From positions 10,558-74,557 of the forward strand of contig JANRKQ010000225.1 in assembly GCA_033763395.1 (NCBI GenBank): DNA of 64,000 nt, in the 5' to 3' direction. The notes beneath the pieces were generated by a model, which did no database searches, had not been told where the DNA came from, and saw only the letters and a program-made list of their open reading frames with translations. Origin of the DNA: Xiheimicrobium sp033763395 (GTDB lineage: Bacteria > Myxococcota > Myxococcia > Myxococcales > Myxococcaceae). The translations under genes and the position numbers were made by a program. This document shows positions 8,843 to 16,303 of the stretch, in pieces. Each line of letters starts with the position of its first letter. Positions within the stretch are counted from its first letter, which is position 1.

Positions 8843-9223
8843 TCAGCCCTCGACGATGAACGCGATGATGGCGCCCACCAGCGCCGCGGCCGCCAACCCG
8901 AAGGCCACGTTCGCCGCCGTCGCGTTTCCCTGCGCTTCGGCGCCGAGCCGCTTGAAGAAGTACTCGGACGAGGACTCGTTGGCCTGGCGGGCGAGGTCCG
9001 ACGCGTTGACGCCCAGGCCTGCGCCGACCCCCAGCGCCAATACCGAGATGGCCGACAGCGTGAGGCCCACGGGCTTCTTCGAGAGCGAAAAGCCGCTCGT
9101 CGCGGTCGAGGCGGGCGCGTCGTCGGGGGCGAGCAGGATGCGGGCGGCGCGGCCCTCGGCGGCGGACGGCACGAGCGAAGGCACCTGGCCGGTGAGCGCG
9201 GCGATGAGCACGAAGGTCGTCAT
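8843..9223 (-). CDS. Small membrane protein of unknown function
   Basis: A 126-residue protein not assigned to a family. It starts at ATG 9223, overlapping the stop of the gene upstream (ATGA). The N-terminus is a short signal-like segment ending near G-Q-V-P. Two strongly hydrophobic helices lie near residues 52-71 and 107-123, joined by a polar stretch. Such short two-helix proteins with a P-V-G-L/A-L-x-x-G core are frequent beside myxobacterial lipoproteins. Coupling to the lipoprotein at 9220 suggests a joint envelope role. The function is unknown. Confidence 0.7.
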   Translation of the reverse strand: MTTFVLIAALTGQVPSLVPSAAEGRAARILLAPDDAPASTATSGFSLSKKPVGLTLSAISVLALGVGAGLGVNASDLARQANESSSEYFFKRLGAEAQGNATAANVAFGLAAAALVGAIIAFIVEG

Positions 9224-10215
9224 GGCAGGTTCCCGAAGGTGGTGTCTTCTCGATCGCCGAGCTGCCAGCTCCGCATGCTGAGCGAGGTGGCGCCGCCGTC
9301 CATGCCGTCGAGGCGCATGATGCCGATGCGGAAGCGGTCGGGCACCTGGGGCGCGGCGCCCGCGGCGGGGAGGTTCACCGTGCCCAGCAGCTGGTTGTTG
9401 AGCCACACGCGCCGCGTTCCGTTGCGACGCCACCGCACCTCGAACAGGTAGTCACCGGGCGCGAAGCCGCCATCGACGGCGTAGGTGTTGGTGACGGCGA
9501 GGTCGGCCACCGTGTTGGCCTGGCTGCTCACCTGGAGGGCGTTCTGCGCGGTGATCGCCAGCTGCAGGTGGATGTTCATGTTCCGCCCCAGGCTGTACTC
9601 GACGAAGGGCAGGTTGCCGGTGAGCGCGGGCCGGGCGTTCAGCCGCACCCTCCCGCGCACCGCGCCCTCGAGCTGCTGCGGCAGGAAGCCGCCGTCGAGG
9701 AAATCACCGCTGGCCGAGTCTTGATCGTCCGCTGCGTTGGCCACCGAGGCGTTGAGCTGGTTGCCGTTGGCCGCGTCGACCATCGCCGTGCAGCCGGTGT
9801 CCTGCGTGAACTCGGTGAAGCCGTGCACTGGCTGCTGCCACACGGGAGGCCTTCCCGCGTCCACCGCGGCTCCACCCGCGCTGCCGCCCGCTGCGCCACC
9901 CGCGCTGCCCCCGGCCGCGCCTCCAGCCACTCCGCCTGCCGAACCACCGGCCATGCCGCCGCCAGCGCTCCCGCCGGCCGTTCCACCCGACGCGCCGCCG
10001 GCGGAGCCACCACCCCTGCCCGCGTCGGCTCCGCCATCGGAGGGAGGTGGTGCTTCGTCCGGAGCGAAACATCGGCCCGCGATGCACTCCCGGGGCGCGG
10101 TGCAGGGCTGCTGTTCGTTGCAGGAGCGGCCAGGCCGATCGTCGAGGTCCACGAAGCAGGCGCCGAGGCCAGCGAGGATGAAGGCAGAAAGGAACGGTCG
10201 AAGGAGCGAACGCAC
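9220..10215 (-). CDS. Lipoprotein with Gly-Ser linker and LamG-like domain
   Basis: A 331-residue lipoprotein: the signal peptide ends in L-G-A-C (Cys20). A small Cys-rich module follows (C-N-E-Q-Q-P-C and C-I-A-G-R-C). Residues ~65-120 are a low-complexity linker of repeated G-G-x-A-G-G units. The C-terminal ~200 residues look like a concanavalin/LamG-type beta sandwich, with F-R-I-G-I-M-R-L-D-G and R-V-W-L-N-N-Q-L-L-G strands of the kind seen in carbohydrate or ligand binding. This layout is typical of myxobacterial surface lipoproteins. It may be co-transcribed with the Gld-like operon, whose last stop lies 73 bases upstream. The ligand is unknown. Confidence 0.8.
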   Translation of the reverse strand: MRSLLRPFLSAFILAGLGACFVDLDDRPGRSCNEQQPCTAPRECIAGRCFAPDEAPPPSDGGADAGRGGGSAGGASGGTAGGSAGGGMAGGSAGGVAGGAAGGSAGGAAGGSAGGAAVDAGRPPVWQQPVHGFTEFTQDTGCTAMVDAANGNQLNASVANAADDQDSASGDFLDGGFLPQQLEGAVRGRVRLNARPALTGNLPFVEYSLGRNMNIHLQLAITAQNALQVSSQANTVADLAVTNTYAVDGGFAPGDYLFEVRWRRNGTRRVWLNNQLLGTVNLPAAGAAPQVPDRFRIGIMRLDGMDGGATSLSMRSWQLGDREDTTFGNLP

Positions 10216-10288
10216 GGCCGGACACGCTACCCCGGGCCCCCGCCCCGCGCAGCGGCCGTCTCGGCCCCCTGTGAACTCGAAGAGACAG

Positions 10289-11368
10289 CTACTCGAGGAC
10301 GAGCTTCTTCGCCTCGAGCAGCAGCTCGTCGCTGCCCTGGTGCACCGCCACCCACGACGCGGTGTTCTCGCTGCGGGCCCAGGTGGCCTTGGTCTCGTCC
10401 ATCGCCAGCTCGAGCCAGCCCTTCGGTTGCCCCTTGAAGGTGTACTCGACGCGCAACACCACGGTGGGGGCCTTGCCCTGCGGCAGCTCGCTCTTCCCCA
10501 GCACCTCGGTGACGATGAGCCGGCTCCACACCTTGTCGTGCCAGTTCTTCACCAGCTCGTCGGGCTTGTCCGGCGTCGCGGCGCGGGCGACCTTCGCCGT
10601 CGTGGGCAGCTCGGCGTTCGACTGCACGAAGGCCGCTTCTTTGCCGTCGGACTTCACGACGAAGCCGTCGAACTCGGCCTGCTTGAAGACGTGCAGCCGG
10701 CGGTCGACGAGCACCTGGGACTGGGGGTCGAAGTCCGACAAGAGCGCGCCTGGGAAGAGAAAGACGTCCTTCGTGCGCTCCTCCTGCACGTAGAGGCCGA
10801 AGATGCCCGGGAGCGTCTTGGCCACCGTGAAGACGCGCGCCGTGCCGCCGACGATGAGCTCGAGGCGCCGCGGCGAGTCGGAGAGGCCGAGCTCGGCCAG
10901 CTTCTCGGCCGACAGCTGGCCCAGTGCGCGCGTCGCTTCGAGCGGCATGAACTTCTGCAGGGCCGTCTCGGCGCGCTCGTTCGCCTTGAGCTCTCGCGTC
11001 GGTGGCGGCTTCGGGGGCGGCGTCTGCGTGACCGTCATCACGCCCGCGTCGCTGACACCACCATCGGCGTCCACCCCGCCGTCACCCAGCGCCACCTGCG
11101 TCACCGTCAGGCCCGCGTCGAAGGGCGCCGGCTCCTTGCCGGGAATGAAGCCGGTGGTGAGCCACAGCTCGCCGTTGTCACGCTTGAGGGACAGGAAGCG
11201 CTGGCCGTCTTCGTACTTGAACGACTGGAAGGACTGCTTCGAGGCCTCGACCACCTTGATGGCGGTGCTGGCCGAGGCCGACTCCTTCGGGCGCTGCCAG
11301 GTGAGGTACGCCGACACCAGGCCCACCGCGGCGAGCGCACCGGTGAGCGCCACGCTCTGCATCTTCAT
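10289..11368 (-). CDS. DUF4340-domain protein of the Gld-like ABC operon
   Basis: A 359-residue protein with one N-terminal transmembrane segment and a large exported domain. The sequence (L-W-L-T-T-G-F-I-P; then repeated V-V-x-K and L-E-L/I-V-G-G segments) fits DUF4340, a family that often follows GldG-type proteins. An Asp-Gly-rich insert near residues 95-120 is a linker. It starts with ATG in an ATGA overlap with the GldG-like gene, so it should be made with that complex. It is probably an accessory periplasmic subunit; its activity is not known. Confidence 0.78.
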   Translation of the reverse strand: MKMQSVALTGALAAVGLVSAYLTWQRPKESASASTAIKVVEASKQSFQSFKYEDGQRFLSLKRDNGELWLTTGFIPGKEPAPFDAGLTVTQVALGDGGVDADGGVSDAGVMTVTQTPPPKPPPTRELKANERAETALQKFMPLEATRALGQLSAEKLAELGLSDSPRRLELIVGGTARVFTVAKTLPGIFGLYVQEERTKDVFLFPGALLSDFDPQSQVLVDRRLHVFKQAEFDGFVVKSDGKEAAFVQSNAELPTTAKVARAATPDKPDELVKNWHDKVWSRLIVTEVLGKSELPQGKAPTVVLRVEYTFKGQPKGWLELAMDETKATWARSENTASWVAVHQGSDELLLEAKKLVLE

Positions 11369-13218
11369 GACTTCACCTCGGCCGTGACGGCGGGCGCGGC
11401 GGTGCGGGGCCGGCTCGTGCGCCGCCGAATGACGAAGCCCAGCGCCAGCACCGCCAGCGGGGCGAAGAAGGTGGTGCCGTAGAACCACACGCTGTCCTGG
11501 GTGCGCGTGCGCGTCATGGGCACGTCGAGCTCCGAGTTCGTGCTGCCCTGGAGCTGCTCCTCGCCCAGCAGCCACTTCATGCCGTCGAGCACGAGCCGCA
11601 CGTTGCCCTCGAGCGCGTCGACGATGTCGTCGGTGATGGCGTCGGAGTCGGCGAGCACCAGCACCCGCAGCTCGTCCTCCACCTTGTTGCTGGGCGCGCG
11701 GCGCGTGACGGCGGCGAGCAGCCCGTACGCCTGCTTCACCTCGGTGGGCGAGTCGTACTGGAAGTTGTTGTTCACGTCGTTCCACGTCGTCGACTGCGAG
11801 CGCAGGGCCATGTCGATGACGAGATCGGCCGGGTGCGTCTCGAGCTCCTTCAAGGGGCCTGCGCCGACGAGCAGCACCGCCGCCTGGGCCCGCGAGAGGG
11901 TGGTGACGGACGGGTGCGACGAGAAGGTGCGCGTACCGATGTTCCGGTAGTCCGACGGAGACGCCTGCCGCCCGATGCGGGCGAACATCTTGTCGTCGGT
12001 GAGCACCTCGGGCTTGAACGACAGGCCGAGTGGGGTGAGCAATTCCTCGAAGCTGAGGCCGGTCTCGGGGTCGAGCGCGAAGAACAGCTTGCCGCCGCGC
12101 TTGCCGTACTCGACCAGCGCGTTCGCCTCGGGGGTGGGGAAGACGCGGGTGGGGCCGAGCACGAAGACGGCGGCGGCGTCACGGGGCACGTCCTGGCCGA
12201 GGCCCTCAGCGGTCGAGAGCGTGCGCACGTCGAAGTTCTGCTCCTGGAGCGAGCGCCACAGCTTGTCGATGGTGGGCCGCTGATCGCCTGGCACGGGGTC
12301 CTGGGTGCGCTCGCCGTGGCCCTGGGTGAAGTACACCGTGCGCTTCGTCTTGGCGATCTGCAGGATGCGCTTCTGCACCTCGGCGTCGAGGCCGCGAAGC
12401 TGGGTGCGCGACTTCTCGATCTCGGTGCCGAGGAAGAGCAGCTCCTTGCGCTCCTTCTTCTTGAGCACGACGGTGCCGTTGTTGCTGACGCCGAGGTCCT
12501 TCGACTTCACCGGCTCGAGCGCCTGGTCGAGCACCTGGACCTGGAGCATCGTCGACTCGCCCTTGAGCTCGTCGAAGTACGCCTGGGTGACGGTGGACAC
12601 GTCGGAGGCCGGCGGGAAGAAGAGGTACACCTCGAGCGGCTCGTCGAGCGAGTTGATGAGGCGCTTGGTGGCCTCGCCGGGCCGCGCGGTGCGGAAGTAC
12701 GAGAAGTCCTTCTTCACGTCGCGCTCCGAGACGACGTACTGGAGCGAGAAGGCGAAGATGGCGATGAAGCCCAGGCCGAGGCCCGCGTTCGCGGCTTCCT
12801 GAATGCGGCCGAGCTCCATCACCGGGGCCTTCGCCATCGCCGCCGACGACAGCTCGACGAGCAGGGTGGGGAGCAGCGACACGAGGAGGACCGCCGGCAC
12901 CAGCGCGGCGACGCTGCCCGCGAGCTTCGGCCACCCGGTCTCGAGCGTCTGGTCGGCCACCTTCGCCCACAGGTCCGACTGCCAGACGTAGAGGCCCACT
13001 GCGAGGAAGGACAGGCCGTGCAGGCCGAGCAGGGTGCGCTCAATCTGGCCCGTGGTGGCGACGTTGACGCGGCTGGCGCGCAGGCCGATGGCGGCCAGCA
13101 TGAAGCCGGTGCCGCCGGCGGTGAAGAGCGTGCGCAGATCGGGGCCGACGACGCGCTCACCGATCCAGACGAAGACGAGGCCGAGCGCGAGCCCGAGGGA
13201 GATCATCCAGCTGCGCAT
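11365..13218 (-). CDS. GldG-like ABC transporter auxiliary protein
   Basis: A 617-residue membrane protein. Four or five hydrophobic helices fill the first ~165 residues, then a large soluble domain of the GldG/IFT52-like type: L-D-E-P-L-E-V-Y-L-F-F-P-P-A, V-Y-F-T-Q-G-H-G-E-R and A-A-V-F-V-L-G-P-T-R. A last transmembrane helix lies near the C-terminus (W-F-Y-G-T-T-F-F-A-P-L-A-V-L-A-L-G-F), followed by R-R-R. In Bacteroidetes GldG works with GldA and GldF as an ABC complex needed for gliding; many other bacteria carry the same trio with unknown cargo. The gene order here (ATPase, permease, this gene) matches. Confidence 0.85.
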   Translation of the reverse strand: MRSWMISLGLALGLVFVWIGERVVGPDLRTLFTAGGTGFMLAAIGLRASRVNVATTGQIERTLLGLHGLSFLAVGLYVWQSDLWAKVADQTLETGWPKLAGSVAALVPAVLLVSLLPTLLVELSSAAMAKAPVMELGRIQEAANAGLGLGFIAIFAFSLQYVVSERDVKKDFSYFRTARPGEATKRLINSLDEPLEVYLFFPPASDVSTVTQAYFDELKGESTMLQVQVLDQALEPVKSKDLGVSNNGTVVLKKKERKELLFLGTEIEKSRTQLRGLDAEVQKRILQIAKTKRTVYFTQGHGERTQDPVPGDQRPTIDKLWRSLQEQNFDVRTLSTAEGLGQDVPRDAAAVFVLGPTRVFPTPEANALVEYGKRGGKLFFALDPETGLSFEELLTPLGLSFKPEVLTDDKMFARIGRQASPSDYRNIGTRTFSSHPSVTTLSRAQAAVLLVGAGPLKELETHPADLVIDMALRSQSTTWNDVNNNFQYDSPTEVKQAYGLLAAVTRRAPSNKVEDELRVLVLADSDAITDDIVDALEGNVRLVLDGMKWLLGEEQLQGSTNSELDVPMTRTRTQDSVWFYGTTFFAPLAVLALGFVIRRRTSRPRTAAPAVTAEVKS

Positions 13219-13221
13219 GGC

Positions 13222-13947
13222 TTACCTCCACCTCCGCGCTTCGAGCACGCGCGTGGCGGCGAAGAGCGCGACGAAGGTGACGAGCGCGAAGTACACGACG
13301 TGCTTGAGGTGCACGATGCCGTTCTTGAACGGGTCGAAGTGCCCGTACCAGGCGAGGCCGGTGATGATGTCGGTGAAGGGGCGGTCGACGACCTTCGCGA
13401 CGAGCCAGCACATGGTGAGGCCGATGCACATGACGGCCGAGCCGACCGCGGCGACGACCTGGCTCCTGGTGAGCGAGCTGCCGAAGAGGCCGATGGCGAG
13501 GCTCGAGGCGCCGACGAGCACGAGGCCGAGGTACCCGGCGAGCACGTGGCCGAGCGACACCTTGCCGTACACGGCGACCAGGGCGGGCATGTAGCCGGTG
13601 CCGAGGAAGAAGAGGCAGAGGAAGGCGAGGGCCGCGAGGAACTTGCCGGCGACGATCTCGCGGTCGTGAATCGGCGAGCTGTAGAGGAGCTGCACGGTGC
13701 CGGTCTGGCGCTCCTCTGCGATGAGGCGCATCGAGAGGAAGATGGCGCCGGCCATGCCGATGCCCGAGGTGAAGAAGAAGAAGTCGGCGAGCACCTCGGA
13801 CGACTTCTTGGCGGCGCCCTGGACGGCGAAGGCGTTGAAGGCGAGGCCGTCGAGGAAGAGCAGCACCGCGATGATGATGTAGCCGCTCAAGTTGCGCAGG
13901 TACGCGCCCAATTCGCGGCGGGCGATGAGCAACACGTTGTTCATCAC
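13222..13947 (-). CDS. ABC-2 type permease (GldF-like)
   Basis: A 241-residue inner-membrane permease with six predicted helices, the ABC-2 length. The start A-R-R-E-L-G-A-Y-L-R-N-L-S-G-Y, the R-L-I-A-E-E-R-Q-T-G-T-V-Q-L-L motif after helix two and a final R-V-L-E-A-R-R-W-R are characteristic of GldF and related permeases. It pairs with the ATPase at 13944 (its ATG overlaps that stop) and the GldG-like protein that starts three bases after its own stop. It presumably forms the membrane channel of the complex; the substrate is unknown. Confidence 0.88.
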   Translation of the reverse strand: MMNNVLLIARRELGAYLRNLSGYIIIAVLLFLDGLAFNAFAVQGAAKKSSEVLADFFFFTSGIGMAGAIFLSMRLIAEERQTGTVQLLYSSPIHDREIVAGKFLAALAFLCLFFLGTGYMPALVAVYGKVSLGHVLAGYLGLVLVGASSLAIGLFGSSLTRSQVVAAVGSAVMCIGLTMCWLVAKVVDRPFTDIITGLAWYGHFDPFKNGIVHLKHVVYFALVTFVALFAATRVLEARRWR

Positions 13948-14876
13948 GCGTCCTTTCCGTGGGTCAGCTTGAGGAAGATGTTCTCGAGGCGGTGCGCGGC
14001 GCGGTCGACGCGCACGACGGGAATGTCGGCCTGCACGAGCGCCTTCACGAGCGCCGGGCGGATCTCGTTCTTCGCGTCGACGTGGAGCGACAGGTTCTGC
14101 CCGTCGAGCTTGACCATCGTGATGTCGACGACGCCGTCGACCTTCTTGAGCAGCTCGATGGTGGGGCCGGCAGCGCCGATGCAGTCGATCTCGATGGGGC
14201 CGCCCGAGCCCAGCTTGTCGGACAGCTCGGCCTCGGTACCCTGCGCGATGAGCTCGCCGCCCTGGATGACGAGGTAGCGGTCGCAGACCTGGGAGATCTC
14301 TCCGAGGATGTGGGACGAGACGAGCACGGTGTGTTCGCCCTTGAGGCCCTTGATGACCTCGCGCATCTCGACGATCTGCACGGGGTCGAGGCCGCCGGTG
14401 GGCTCGTCGAGGATGAGGAGCTTGGGCTTGTGGACGAGGGCCTGGGCGAGGCCGACGCGCTGCCGGTAGCCGTGCGAGAGGCTGGCGATGACGTCGTCGT
14501 GTTTGTCGGTGATGGCGGTCTTCTTCTCGGCGTCGGCGACGGCGCCGGCGACGTTGGCCTCGGGCACGCCGCGGAGCTTCGCGACGAAGGTGAGGTACTC
14601 GCCGACCGACATCTCGTCGTACACGGGCGGCGTGTCGGGGAGGTACCCGATGCGCTTGCGGATCTCGTGGGGGTCGCGGGTGACGTCGAAGCCATCGACG
14701 ATCACGCGCCCCGCGGTGGGGAGCAGCACGCAGCCCAGGACTTTGAGGGTGGTGCTCTTGCCTGCGCCGTTGAGGCCGAGGAACCCGACCACCTCACCGG
14801 ACTGGATGTTGAAGGACAGCCCGCGAATGGCGGCGTGCTCTCCGTAGTATTTGCTCAAACCGTCGACCTGGATCAT
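13944..14876 (-). CDS. ABC transporter ATPase (GldA-like)
   Basis: A 310-residue ATP-binding subunit. Visible motifs: Walker A G-L-N-G-A-G-K-S-T (about 36-44), Q-loop region Y-L-P-D-T-P-P, a signature L-S-H-G-Y-R-Q in place of L-S-G-G-Q, Walker B L-L-I-L-D-E-P, the D-loop G-L-D-P and the switch His in S-S-H-I-L. The S-H-G-Y-R-Q signature is usual for GldA/NatA-type export ATPases. The ~80-residue C-terminal extension is also family-like. It is first in its operon, divergent from the FHA gene, and drives the GldF/GldG-like partners. Confidence 0.92.
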   Translation of the reverse strand: MIQVDGLSKYYGEHAAIRGLSFNIQSGEVVGFLGLNGAGKSTTLKVLGCVLLPTAGRVIVDGFDVTRDPHEIRKRIGYLPDTPPVYDEMSVGEYLTFVAKLRGVPEANVAGAVADAEKKTAITDKHDDVIASLSHGYRQRVGLAQALVHKPKLLILDEPTGGLDPVQIVEMREVIKGLKGEHTVLVSSHILGEISQVCDRYLVIQGGELIAQGTEAELSDKLGSGGPIEIDCIGAAGPTIELLKKVDGVVDITMVKLDGQNLSLHVDAKNEIRPALVKALVQADIPVVRVDRAAHRLENIFLKLTHGKDA

Positions 14877-14976
14877 CGGCCGGGGTGATTAATGCGAGGG
14901 GGTCGAGTGTCAAGGCGCGTCGGCGTCGAACCGTTGGAAAATCAGAAGGGTGCGGCGCCGGAGTACGCTGTCAGCC

Positions 14977-15384
14977 ATGGGTTCGAACGGTCCGCACGCT
15001 GAGGGAGAGCCGTGCTGTGGCGCCTGCGGGGTGGCCGCCGAGGTCGAGCGCACGGGCGTGCCCGTGGTGGTCGAGGCGGGCGCGGTGCTGGATGGCTCGA
15101 CGGGGGCGCTCGAGGTGCTGTTGTCGAACGGCAGCTCCGTTCAGCTGAGCGGGAAGGACCGGTTCCTCATCGGCCGTGGCTGGAGCTGTGACGTGCTGAT
15201 CGACTCGAACAAGGTGTCCCGCGAGCAGTGCGCAGTGGAGCTGCGAGGTGGCCAGGTGGAGCTGGTCGACCAGGGCTCCGGCTGTGGGACGTTCGTGAAC
15301 GGTCAGCGCACGGTCCGCCACGCGCTCCGGGTGAACGACGTGGTGTTCATCGGAGACGTCACGCTGCGGTTCTCTGCGCGGTAG
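14977..15384 (+). CDS. FHA-domain protein
   Basis: A 135-residue protein whose C-terminal ~90 residues form a forkhead-associated domain, which binds phosphothreonine peptides. Visible motifs are F-L-I-G-R-G, S-R-E-Q-C-A-V-E-L and G-S-G-C-G-T-F-V-N-G, containing the Arg, Ser and Asn-type contacts expected for binding. The first ~35 residues include a C-C-G-A-C cluster that might bind metal. The start at ATG 14977 is uncertain; GTG 14950 is in frame but its nearest purine-rich tract abuts it. It stands alone and probably reads marks from Ser/Thr kinases such as those at 41452 and 52228. Confidence 0.88.
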   Translation: MGSNGPHAEGEPCCGACGVAAEVERTGVPVVVEAGAVLDGSTGALEVLLSNGSSVQLSGKDRFLIGRGWSCDVLIDSNKVSREQCAVELRGGQVELVDQGSGCGTFVNGQRTVRHALRVNDVVFIGDVTLRFSAR

Positions 15385-15479
15385 GGCTGGTGCGACGCCC
15401 ACGGGGTGGGAACACAGGGAGGTCGATGTTCCCTTGCAGGTGAGCCGGGAAGGTCGGCGTGTGCCATCATTGACAGCAT

Positions 15480-15701
15480 ATGGCGCAGCTGATCGTCAGA
15501 AACCTCGATGCAGCGGTGGTGCGGGCGCTCAAGCAGCGGGCCGCTGCGCGAGGTCGTTCGGCCGAAGCTGAGCATCGGGCGCTGCTCGAGGAGGCCTTGC
15601 TGGGAGAGCGGCGAGGCGACTTCAAGGCGTACCTGGTCTCCGCGCCGCCCTTCACGCCGCCGGTGCGGAGCAAGGGTGGCCGTCGAAAGGTGCGGCTCTG
15701 A
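15480..15701 (+). CDS. FitA-like ribbon-helix-helix antitoxin
   Basis: A 73-residue antitoxin. Its opening M-A-Q-L-I-V-R-N-L-D and the R-A-A-A-R-G-R-S-A-E-A-E-H-R segment are hallmarks of FitA/StbC antitoxins: a DNA-binding beta strand, two helices, then a C-terminal tail that blocks the partner nuclease. It lies just before a PIN-domain toxin reading frame whose start would overlap its stop by four bases. Such proteins repress their own operon with the toxin. The antitoxin itself looks intact, while the toxin next to it is interrupted. Confidence 0.88.
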   Translation: MAQLIVRNLDAAVVRALKQRAAARGRSAEAEHRALLEEALLGERRGDFKAYLVSAPPFTPPVRSKGGRRKVRL

Positions 15702-16111
15702 GATTTCTTCTCGACACGAACGTGCTCTCAGAGCTCCGCTAGGGGCCACGAGCCAACGGTGGCGTCGCCCCTTGGTTCGACGAAGTTTCGCAGGAGCCGC
15801 TCGTGTTGTCGGTGCTGGTGCTCGGAGAGATTCGACAAGGCATCGAGCGGAAGCGTCGGACTGACATGTTGACCGCGAGGCGCCTGGAACCCTGGCTCGA
15901 CGGACTGGAACGGCTCTATGCCGACCGGCTCCTCCCAATCGACGGCCGGGTCGCGGACGAGTGGGGTCGACTCTCGGCGCTCCGGCGCCTGCCGGAAGTG
16001 GATGCGCTGTTGGCGGCGACGGCGAAGGTGCACCGCCTGACGTTGGTGACGAGGAACGTCCGCGACTTCGCTGGCGTACCCGTCGACGTGCTCAACCCGT
16101 GGGTTGTCTGA
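15698..16111 (+). pseudogene. VapC/FitB-type PIN toxin broken by amber codon
   Basis: Read from CTG 15698 (overlapping the antitoxin stop as CTGA where ATGA would be usual) the frame encodes a complete PIN-domain RNase: L-L-D-T-N-V-L-S-E-L at the start, L-G-E-I-R-Q-G, E-V-D-A-L-L-A-A-T-A and V-T-R-N-V-R-D-F, with the four acidic positions in place. Codon 15 (15740-15742) is TAG. The rest is open to 16111. An internal GTG at 15803 could start a 102-residue product, but it would lack the first catalytic Asp. One base change from AAG or CAG would explain the stop. The toxin is probably inactive; a sequencing error is the alternative. Confidence 0.8.
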
Positions 16112-16129
16112 GCACCGGCTCCGTCGAGG

Positions 16130-16303
16130 TCAGCACTGACCTGGGTCAAAGCAGTTGTCGACGCTTGGTGCACAACAATCGTAACCAATCTCATTGACGC
16201 AATTGTAGACACCCGTGCAGATCAACAATGCAGGCGGCTGCTCGCCTGCGAACGTCTTCACCTGTGGGGGAACATACGAGCGTTTCTTCTTCTGGAAGTT
16301 CAT
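16130..16303 (-). CDS. 57-residue Cys-rich peptide, candidate RiPP or knottin precursor
   Basis: A small ORF below usual gene-length cut-offs. ATG 16303 overlaps the stop of the giant lipoprotein gene (ATGA) and has GAGGA seven bases upstream. Residues 1-9 are basic (K-K-K-R). Residues 10-20 read Y-V-P-P-Q-V-K-T-F-A-G, close to the Y-x-x-P-x-L leader motif bound by PqqD-type recognition domains. The C-terminal half has six cysteines at 29, 35, 43, 44, 51 and 57, spaced C-x5-C-x7-C-C-x6-C-x5-C, the order of inhibitor cystine knots. GC is 52 percent by count, far below the surroundings. No signal peptide is evident. No homologue is recognised; the precursor role is inferred from motif, coupling and the PqqD gene at 21766. 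Confidence 0.72.
   Translation of the reverse strand: MNFQKKKRSYVPPQVKTFAGEQPPALLICTGVYNCVNEIGYDCCAPSVDNCFDPGQC

Noticed and set aside
9850..10030. Gly-Gly-Ser-rich tract as a DNA repeat element
   Set aside because: It is an in-frame low-complexity protein linker within a lipoprotein, a common feature of this lineage, and not a mobile or regulatory repeat.
11833..14277. An 814-codon open frame antisense to the Gld-like genes
   Set aside because: It mirrors strong coding sequence on the other strand, has a Glu/Arg/His-rich composition typical of GC-driven shadow frames and matches no family.
15740..15742. Readthrough or recoding of the toxin amber codon
   Set aside because: No recoding element or suppressor evidence is visible; a plain nonsense mutation or a sequencing error is more likely.
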